DNA from: Zeugodacus cucurbitae
Taxonomy: Eukaryota; Arthropoda; Insecta; Diptera; Tephritidae
Direction: 5' to 3'
Assembly (NCBI RefSeq): GCF_028554725.1
Contig: NC_071672.1
Coordinates: 30,648,944-30,712,943 of the forward strand
Length of the DNA stretch: 64,000 nt
Shown: positions 56,691 through 64,000 of the stretch, piece after piece
Layout of the letters: each line of letters starts with the position of its first letter
Numbering within the stretch: position 1 is the first letter of the stretch
Position numbers and translations under genes: made by a program
The notes under the pieces: model-generated
Database searches by the model: none
The model's input: only the letters and a program-made list of their open reading frames with translations
What the model was told of the DNA's origin: nothing

Positions 56691-57314
56691 TTTTTTAGCT
56701 GTTCACTATACAAAACTTAAATTGCAAATGCAATTTACGCTCTTATCGCAGCTCCGTTATGCACACCACACAAAACTATAACTCGACGCTATGCTCTTGT
56801 CGCTGCTCTTATCGACGCTCTTATCGCTTATCGCAGCTCCGACATGCACGCAGCCTTACTGGACAGTATCCAAAGGCAGAAGGCGTGTTTGAAACGTCTA
56901 GACATTTTCACATTCACCGTCCAGCTTTTGTCAGACAGAGACTGAAACATCTCGGTGGGCTCGTATTACGGCGAACCAGTTGTACTGGGCCAAAGACCTA
57001 CATTCATATTAGACGTTTCAACAATTTTGAGAAAGGCTCAAAGCGCTTTGTTGACTCTGGAGGATCTATGGTATCACTGCAAGCACTGTCGACTTATGCT
57101 GTGTAAGTGGGATCTTTTGTGGCCCTATCGCAGGATCAGCCCTATGTTCTATTCTAACCTAAGTTAGTGGTTCGAAAAATTAGGCTAGGCTTGATGAGAT
57201 ATGGTAATCGGTATAAAACCAGGCATTTTTATATCGTTAATGGAAAGTTTTATGCTCTCTAACTGTAGAATACCAATAGAATATTCGTCGTGGTGGCCAC
57301 TAAGTTTTTACTTA

Positions 57315-57482
57315 CACTTGAACTTTCCTCAAAATTAATCCACAAAAACAGTATAGTTAGAGAGACTTCGAGTTATGGAAAGTAATTTGTATGAAATTTG
57401 ACTTCTTTTGTCAATTCATGAGTTCGAGTTATGGAGAACTTTGAGTTATTATATATAAGATCGAGTTATGCAAGTTTAACTG
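57315..57482. mobile_element. pogo-like MITE family P1, copy 5 (168 bp)
   Basis: TA flanks at 57313-57314 and 57483-57484. Ends are CACTTGAACTTTCCTC and CAGTTAAACTTGCATAACTC (opposite strand). The interior agagagacttcgagttatgg is shared with the other copies. The repeat word gagttatg occurs three times near the right end. Confidence 0.8.
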
Positions 57483-57820
57483 TATATGTATATAATTATT
57501 CGTTTTAACTGGAATGTTGAATTAATTATTTTTAGACTTTTGGCTCAAAAGCCATATCTCAGACTTGGGATTTGTATTACGCATTAAATTACGCACGTTT
57601 AAAAATCGCACTATAGTCTTTTGGAGCAGAAGGATATCGAACATGGAGAGCTCAGCGCTTGTGGCAAAGTTTTCAACGAAAATGTCAACCTGATCTTGGA
57701 ATTACCTCAGCTTCCATAGACTATATTTAATGAAATTCGTTGTTCTGCCAGCTATTTAACAGACATTTTTATATTTAGTTTTATATATTGCAGTTATATT
57801 GTATATATGTATAACATAAA

Positions 57821-57910
57821 CAGTTCAGGTCACTTGATTCGAGGCACTAACCAAATAAGACATTTTCTTCCAAAAAAATCCAAAAAAAGTGCCTCTAATC
57901 AAGTGAACTG
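57821..57910. mobile_element. short palindromic MITE (90 bp)
   Basis: Ends CAGTTCAGGTCACTTGATTC and CAGTTCACTTGATTAGAGGC (opposite strand) pair along about 25 bp, including GAGGCACT. Only about 40 bp lie between the arms. No clear TA duplication. The CAGT start suggests a pogo/Tc1 relation, but this is inference. Confidence 0.6.
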
Positions 57911-58016
57911 GTTTATTCTATATAAAGTACTTCACCTGTCGTTACTTAGGGGCTTGAACTGTGTATAGTGATACCTCAAAATTAAATATTAAATTTTTGT
58001 ACTTTCTTACATATTC
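57911..58016. other. short spacer, nothing recognised
   Basis: Carries the left target duplication of the following LINE at its right edge. Confidence 0.4.
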
Positions 58017-58028
58017 AGTAGACTATTA

Positions 58029-60140
58029 TATTCGTTGAGCCAAAAGTGGGTCTAACATCTCACAAAACGAACTGGTTAAAATATAAAAAATATGTGAGTA
58101 GCCACATTAATATTGATTTAAAAATAGATACAGAAAAAGATATTGATGAAGGTATAAGAGAATTTAATGATGTAATATCAAATGCAGCTGTCATAGCAAC
58201 AACAAAGATAAGCAATAAACCGATTATCCGCAGAAAAATCACTAAGAATGAAAAAGAAAAGCTTGTAAATGAAAAAAGGCGAGCTAGACGTGAATGGCAG
58301 TTAAATCGCTCCCCTTCTACTCAGCTGCAACTAAAATATGTTGTACGAAAACTAAAAACAGCGCTTAAACGTGAGGAAGAATAACACACTCACAATTATA
58401 TAAAGAAACTGTGTTCAAATTCAAGCAAAGGAAATTCTCTTTGGAAAGCCCAAAAGTCAATGAAGCCTCCAGTCGACTCCAACTTGCCTATAAGAGGCTT
58501 GGGTGGAAACTGGGCCCGAAGTGACGAGGATAAGGCAAATTGCAAATCACCTAGAAAAGGTATTTCAACCTAATTGCCCAAAGAACAGCTTTAAGCTGCC
58601 AATCATCTCCAATAGCGCTAACGAGTCGCTTGGGTCTATTCAAGCGTCATCTTCTGAAATTATTAAAATCATAAAAGAGGTGAATCCAAAAAAGTCGGCC
58701 GGACACGATAAAATTACTCCAAAAATGCTAATTGAGTTACCAAATATTGCTTTAACAGTGCTCTCCTTGCTCTTTAACGCTATTTTCAGTTTCGGGTACT
58801 ACCCAATTTCATGGAAAAAGTCGCAGACAATCATGATAGAGAAACCAGGTAAAGAATTGACACAGCCGTCTTCATACAGACCAATCAGTCTTCTACCCTG
58901 TCTTTCTAATATATTTGAAAAGTGTTACAAAGATGTCTCCTTTCCTCCATGAAAATAATGTAATACCAACGCACCAATTCGGTTTTCGTGCAAAACATGG
59001 CACTGTAGAACAAGTAAATAGAATTACTAACGAAATCAGAAGGGCGTTGGAGTATAGAGAGTACTGTTCGGCTATATTTCTAGATGTGGCTCAGGCGTTC
59101 GATAAAGTGTGGCATGACGGGCTTTTATATAAGATTAAAAAAAGCTTACCACTCGAAATGCATAAAACCTTGCAGTCTTATTTAAAAAATAGAAAATATA
59201 CTGTTAAAGTAGGAGACTTCATATCTGAAGAACAACCAATAAGAGCTGGTGTACCGCAGGGCAGTGTCTTAGGGCCAACTCTATACATAATATATACAGC
59301 AGACCTTCCAACAGCTAGTAATGTTTTGACATCAACTTTTGCGGATGGCACAGCTTTAGTGAGCCGAAACAAATGCCCAATTATAGCATCAAGAGTATTA
59401 GAAGATCATTTGATTTTTGTCGAAGAATGGCTAGCAAACTGGCGTATAAAAGTAAATGAACAAAAGTGCAAGCATGTTACATTTTCCCTAAGACCAAAAA
59501 TGTGCCCGGCAGTAAAAATGAACAATATTCTAGTGCCTCAAGCGAATGAAGTTACCTATCTTGGTATTCACCTAGACAGAAGGCTTACGTGGAGAAAACA
59601 TATATCTAGTAAAATAACGTGCATGAAGATAAGAGCTGCAAATTTAAATTGGCTTTTAAATAAAAACTCTAAACTTAGCTTAGACAACAAAGTGCTTTTA
59701 TACAATGCGGTCATAAAGCCGATTTGGATGTATGACATTCAACTGTGGGGTACGACCTGTGCAACCAATATCGATATAATTCAGAGGTTTCAATCAAAAA
59801 TGCTTAGAACAATCACGTGCCCACCATGGTACATGCGTAATGAAAATATCCATAAAGATCTTGGTATTCTCATGGTAAAGAAAGAAGTAGAGAACAGCAG
59901 ACACAAATATTTATCCAAACTCCGAGATCATCCAAACCCATTGGCTAACGCTTTAGCACATTCTTGCAATCAATCGCGTCTAAAAAGAAAAGATATGCCA
60001 GCACACTGATGAGCAACGTTTCACCAAAACAACTCAATCACTTGGTTGAGCTTGTCTAGTTTTAATTAGAATTAAGATTTTATAACTTATTGTTAGGCTC
60101 CAAAGAGCAGATTCAATAAATAAACAAATATTGAAAAAAA
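58029..60140 (+). mobile_element. jockey-like LINE, copy 2, 5' truncated (2.1 kb)
   Basis: Twelve-bp target duplications AGTAGACTATTA lie at 58017-58028 and 60141-60152. The 5' truncation leaves no endonuclease. The 3' end has a 130-bp untranslated region with aataaataaac and a short A run. Clear target duplications and few disruptions indicate a fairly young dead-on-arrival insertion. Same family as 256-2892. Confidence 0.93.
58060..60009 (+). pseudogene. jockey-like reverse transcriptase with FADG active site
   Basis: 58046-58384 gives the linker (REFNDVISNAAVIATTKISN). After TAA at 58381 the frame resumes at 58503 with NPKKSAGHDKITPKMLIELP and SSYRPISLLPCLSNIFEK. A small deletion near 58921 shifts the frame, and 58915-60009 then runs HQFGFRAKHGTVEQVNRITN, FLDVAQAFDKVWHDGL, AGVPQGSVLGPTLYIIY and TSTFADGTALVSRN, through to the C-terminus RLKRKDMPAH. 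The second aspartate of the catalytic FADD is glycine (GGC at 59347-59349), which would abolish polymerase activity even without the frameshift. Confidence 0.9.
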
Positions 60141-60152
60141 AGTAGACTATTA

Positions 60153-60819
60153 AAAGCATAATAATAAATATATAAAACGTAAGAGTTTGAAACATAAAGC
60201 AAATTATTATGGTTGTGTTGGAAAATGTAATAATTATCGTGAAAAAAAAATTACATCATGTTCCTCTTCACACTCAAGAGTCATTTTTCTTAGACTTAAT
60301 TTTTTGCGTTTTTTGTCGTTACCGACTTTAGGTACGAAAGTACTGTACTCTCTTTACAGATTTCGTGCGATGTCGTGCTTTTGCTTAGATTTGTTGAAAA
60401 ACTTTTGCTTTGTATGTTTTATATAGAGCGCCGGTTAACGGTTGGTTATTCAAATATAATATGGTTTAGTTTATTTCTTTTATTTTATGAAACTTTAATG
60501 TTTTTGACTGGATTGTTCAATTGCCATTTTACACTACGTAGTTTAAGTTTAATTTGTTTATGCTTTATTGTGATAACACTGAAATATTGAAAATTTAGTA
60601 ATTTTACTTTGTAATTCGAAAATAAATACATTGCGTTCACGCTTTCGCATTAATCACCACGTTTTTTATGTAACTATACGTATTTCTAATTTATAATTGG
60701 TTTTTTACTTTAAAAAATTTAAAAAAAGAACTAATATACTCAATGCGTATGAATTTCGTTTGAATTGAATTTTTTTTAGACCATTTTGTTATGTGCGATA
60801 GTTTTAATAAATTCCGGTT
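60153..60819. other. AT-rich sequence, nothing recognised
   Basis: Open frames at 60187-60590 are short and T-rich, without recognisable domains. Confidence 0.4.
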
Positions 60820-61150
60820 AAACTCCATAGCGTACTGTCGGCTGACGTTACCTACACGAATTTGCCTGATTTTTGACCACTAGACATACCGGACAATTTA
60901 TGAGCTACTCATTTAAGTGGTTACAACTAGTTAGCGAAGCCTTTTTATTACCGATACAATTTTTTTATACGCAATTTGAGGCCAACTTTTTTAGAAACCG
61001 CCATTTGTCATAAAAAGTTACCATAATATGTGTAAAAATTCTTAGCAGATTAAATTTAGAAGTTTTCACTCCTGTTTATTCCTATAATGTTTGAAATCCC
61101 TAATTTTTTAGGTCTCCTAACTAGTTACAATCGCTTAAACCAATCAATTT
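60820..61150 (+). repeat. dispersed repeat family R3 fragment
   Basis: Contains gctactcatttaagtggtta and gaagcctttttattaccgat (shared in diverged form with 34960-35110). At 61085 it has ggtctcctaactagtta, shared with 30815. Noncoding. Confidence 0.45.
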
Positions 61151-61486
61151 AATTAAAACCTCTGCAGCCGATTTAGAGAAGTTCAGTGAGACACACAGAG
61201 GAAATATACATACATATAAAGATATGCATATAAATAAAATAAACAGCGGACGCTTTCGTATGTGAATTGTATGTAACGCACAGTAGAGACGGAGCGGTGT
61301 GACCGGCATCTGCCATTGGAAGCAGCAAAAAAATTGCCTTTGTTTAATACAACGGCTAAGCGCTAATGCATTCATAATTTGCGTGAGTTATTTAATCTTT
61401 GTAAAGTGGCATATGGATAGGTCTTGAATACACGACATCTTTGCTTTACCATGTAAATGTCCAGTGAAATTCTTCAAATTCTATAT

Positions 61487-61541
61487 ATCTTCTTCTTCTT
61501 GACTGGCGTAGACACCGCTTACGCGGTTATAGCCGATACAT
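61487..61541 (-). mobile_element. RTE 3'-end remnant
   Basis: On the minus strand this reads gctataaccgcgtaagcggt then gtctacgccagtcaagaaga, the same 3' terminus and AAG tail as the RTE fragment ending at 22062. Only about 55 bp remain, an extreme 5' truncation. Confidence 0.85.
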
Positions 61542-62075
61542 ATATATATACATACATATATATTTTAGCATATGTTTGTGAGTAGTGTTCCGCTCAAGGG
61601 GTGGTTATACGCGTATAGCAGGCCGCCACCCTTTAAATGTCCGACATCCGGCGGAGGAGTGCATGCAATCATTTACATGCACACACATACAAACACACTT
61701 CAACTGTAGCGCAGAGTACTTTGGTGTTGTGAGCGCACATCCCACTAGTCTCACAAGTGACAATTGTACAATTGTAACTGTGTCACTAGTAACGCAACCA
61801 AGTACTATTTTCGTTAAGCACTTTTATATGAAAAAATGTAATGCAAGTGGGAATGAAATTTTGAGTGGCTACTGCGGCGAATAGAAGACTTATATTGACT
61901 GCGTCTTTAGCTTTGGTGGCTAGTTACGAACACTGAAGACGAGTTATATTGATTACCAAAAATTATATTTTTAAGCTTACTTGATGTGGAATTACCGCTT
62001 TATAATAAATAAAATATCATATTTTTGCTGTTAAATGCCATAAATAATACAAAATTAATGCAAAAAAATCAAGTG
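61542..62075. other. sequence with no feature supported
   Basis: Includes TATACATA simple repeats near 61540-61565. The open frame at 61585-61884 has no domain. Confidence 0.4.
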
Positions 62076-62200
62076 CAGTTGAACTTCCTCAACACAAAAA
62101 AACCTCGAGTTCGAGTGAATTCCGAGTTATGGCAGGTAATTTGTATGAAATTTGACTTATATTTGCCAATTCAAGAGTTCGAGTTATTGAAATTCAACTG
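62076..62200. mobile_element. pogo-like MITE family P1, copy 6 (125 bp)
   Basis: Left CAGTTGAACTTCCTCAAC and right CAGTTGAATTTCAATAACTC (opposite strand), with TA outside the right end. The shared interior is taatttgtatgaaatttgac. The left flanking dinucleotide is TG, probably a mutated TA. Confidence 0.82.
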
Positions 62201-62934
62201 TATAACTTTATCGTAATTTTCAAAATTGTTTTTAATTGTGCAAGTAGTGATTATTAATTGATTATCGCTAAAATTAAATTTCTGATATTTATTTTGGAAA
62301 CTTCATAATTTTTGTAGTTTTTATTTTTTTCATATTGTATTGATTAACCGCTAAAACTATATTTTTGATAATTATTTTGACAATTTCATTATTTTGCTGC
62401 TTGTAATAAATTTTAGCAATATTAAACTAGTATTTTGCTTTATTCTGAAATCGAGTAAATTAATAAATATAATTTTAGTAAGGATCAAAGCTAATCGCAA
62501 ATTAAATATATAAATTTTTTTTAGTTGAAAAATTGATTTTTACACAATTATTCGATTATAAAATTGTACTAATCATTACGTAATACAAGTAACCAATTGG
62601 TTTACTAATATTATAACATTTAACTGTACTGTAGTTAAATAAAAACCGCTGCTGCGCCACTAGCTGTGTGTGTGTGTGCAGATTGCTGGGTTGCCTAAAT
62701 GCGTATAGCAACCATGTTCGGGTGTGCATCATACCAAAAATGCCTGGTCATACATGTTCGCTTGTTCGAAGCACATATAAGAAGCGAGCAACCGGCATTT
62801 GCATTGTTTTGACTGCGTTTTTTCTACCACTTTGCCTCATACATACATACTACATATGTATTATATTGTATCTACTTGTGGGAAAGCATAAGAAGTATTA
62901 AGAAACAAGTTTTTTAATTTTTGCTTTTTCACTT
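62201..62934. other. very AT-rich sequence, no feature supported
   Basis: A TG run at 62664-62678 and scattered ATACAT repeats only. Confidence 0.4.
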
Positions 62935-63260
62935 TAATGTTGGGGGGTTTGGTGGGTATCAGAGGTTAAAAACAAGTGTATATATATATATCGGCACAAA
63001 AAAATTAGTTGTAATAAAAATATAAAAAATCACGCGTTCATTAACTAGATAATGTTCTTTGAAAGTTGTATGCAAAATTTGAACAAAATCGCTTAATAAC
63101 GTTACCAATGATAACTTTTTAAGCGCAAGTATTGATACTTTTAAAGCGTATATCTCTTAGAATTTTACTCCGATCGATTTCACATTTTTGTTAATATTTT
63201 AAACATATTTTACTATTTAATATGACACATTTTTTTATATTTTGAAACCCATCTAACACC
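62935..63260 (+). repeat. dispersed repeat family R1, copy 3
   Basis: The tggggggtttggtgggtatc block (62941), gttaaaaacaagtgt (62965), gaattttactccgatcgatt (63160) and gaaacccatctaacacctt (63244) correspond in order to 12820, 12850, 13125 and 13200. Noncoding. Confidence 0.55.
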
Positions 63261-63439
63261 TTAATGCTGCTAATATATTTTTGGGAGCGTGTGCTCGGGC
63301 TTGCTCACTTTTTATTCACTACTATGTGTTTATATATGTGTATGAGTTATTTGAATTGACTTTAAAATAATAAATGTTTTTTTTTAAGCCGCTAACATAA
63401 TTCCTTATTAGACACAGCAAATCTTAATTAGAAATTAAA

Positions 63440-64000
63440 AAAACCTGAGATCGTGGTAAAAACAAAAAAAAAAAAAAAACGCTTAAGAAAGCCAATACAA
63501 GCGGTGGGTTTAAAAAATTAAATATTTTTTATCATAAATTGCTCGCTTAACATGTCTACAATACTGTAACATTCTTAACGTCTCTTTCAAAACTGTGTTT
63601 TTCAAACTTTCCTCCAATGTAACTCAAAAACGGTTTGAACGAATAACTTGAAATTCGTAGCGTACACTTAGCACAGGTAAACGCATGGAATGCGCTTTTA
63701 TCAAACAAAATTTCCTAAAATTACAATTCGATTTTTTCATGGAATTGTAATTTTTTTTAAGTTTACTGTTCAATACGACGCATTTTTTGTTTCCGTTAAG
63801 CCAATCAGCCGGCATCGTGAAGGAAGTGCGTGTCTATTTATTAGAGACGATGGTGTAACTCATGTTCTACACAAGATTTTTAGCTTACAACTTCTACTTA
63901 CACTGTCGAAATATTATATATGTTAATAAATGTTAATAAACTTAAAGCGCTAACTATTTACTAGTCGTAGAAAAAAATTCTAAAAAATCACTAAAAAACA
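63440..64000 (+). repeat. dispersed repeat family R2, copy at the window edge
   Basis: Matches 52640-53090 in order: ttttttatcataaattgc (63527), the aaacatgtctacaat region, a gtttttcaaactttcctcca block, ttacaattcgattttttcat (63720), and a terminal gcgctaactatttactagtc (63947). Runs off the window edge. Confidence 0.55.

Larger units (their letters stand above)
55749..56855. mobile_element. PIF/Harbinger element (1107 bp), non-autonomous
   Basis: The TTA target duplications are at 55746-55748 and 56856-56858. The terminal inverted repeats are 51 bp and perfect, starting GGCTGCGTGCATGTCGGAGC and continuing with several GATAAGAGCG words. Additional copies of gcatgtcggagc and cgataagagcg inside both ends give a layered subterminal structure. 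It retains the first exon of a MADF-type gene on the plus strand and the N-terminal part of a HARBI1-like transposase on the minus strand, the two-gene layout of autonomous PIF/Harbinger elements. The nuclease domain is deleted. Confidence 0.95.
55620..57170 (+). pseudogene. LINE C-terminal fragment split by a Harbinger element
   Basis: Left of the insertion the plus strand reads WIHWAPKT and then, near the insertion, AAMIGDLTG. To the right it continues without a break as QYPKAEGVFETSRHF, then HRPAFVRQRLKHLGG and a tail to 57170 ending ctaacctaag. This resembles the LTGHYPI...ETSRHFLLHCPAFxRxRLKHLG tail of R1/jockey-type LINE proteins. The TTA target lies between GD and TG codons. Several frameshifts are present and the catalytic region is absent. 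Confidence 0.6.

Noticed and set aside
56759..57167. 115-codon and 70-codon plus-strand frames as possible host exons
   Set aside because: The first runs across the Harbinger right end. The remainder matches the LINE C-terminal tail pattern.

Overview
This is eukaryotic, almost certainly insect, DNA. It is AT-rich, has coding exons separated by introns of 4 to 27 kb, and is packed with insect-type transposons. The best fit is a brachyceran fly, and I lean towards a tephritid fruit fly. The lean rests on the match to a Drosophila zinc-finger gene and on the TE types, and no search was run. There are no bacterial operons, rRNA, tRNA or CRISPR arrays.

One host gene can be supported. On the minus strand, four exons (55365-55161, 28483-28234, 7027-6843, 3130-2968) join in frame across GT-AG introns. 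They encode a serine-rich stretch followed by five C2H2 zinc fingers. The protein resembles the Drosophila datilografo (dati/CG2052) / vertebrate ZNF362-ZNF384 family. The first and last coding exons lie outside the window. Nearly everything else is intron of this gene, or sequence upstream of its first visible exon, filled by mobile elements.

Layout. 0-3 kb: a jockey-like LINE split by a deleted mariner. 3.7-9.4 kb: composite repeat, Tc1 relic, dati exon, LINE relic, repeat family A. 11-17 kb: Tc1 relics, an RTE fragment, and a hAT element inserted in a LINE tail. 17.3-18.6 kb: an irregular array of a 15-bp motif. 18.9-22.1 kb: an inverted-repeat unit holding a LINE and an RTE that itself carries a 500-bp hAT MITE. 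23.0-24.6 kb: a hAT-like element with a second element nested in it, which carries three 221-bp tandem units. 26.8-44.4 kb: family A copies, pogo-like MITEs, a 2.2-kb inverted-repeat unit, another Tc1 relic. 46.8-50.3 kb: an RTE retrotransposon with a duplicated 3' end between one pair of 14-bp target duplications. 50.7-54.4 kb: two mariners in opposite orientation, one a chimera and one intact with a 361-residue transposase. 55.7-56.9 kb: a PIF/Harbinger element with a 51-bp perfect TIR. 58.0-60.1 kb: a second jockey-like LINE whose catalytic FADD reads FADG.

The only element that looks able to make a complete protein is the mariner at 53144-54442. Its near-identity to the two defective copies implies recent movement. 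No wholly new biological system is evident. The most unusual items are the nested hAT structure, the chimeric mariner, the dimeric RTE tail and the two short-motif arrays.
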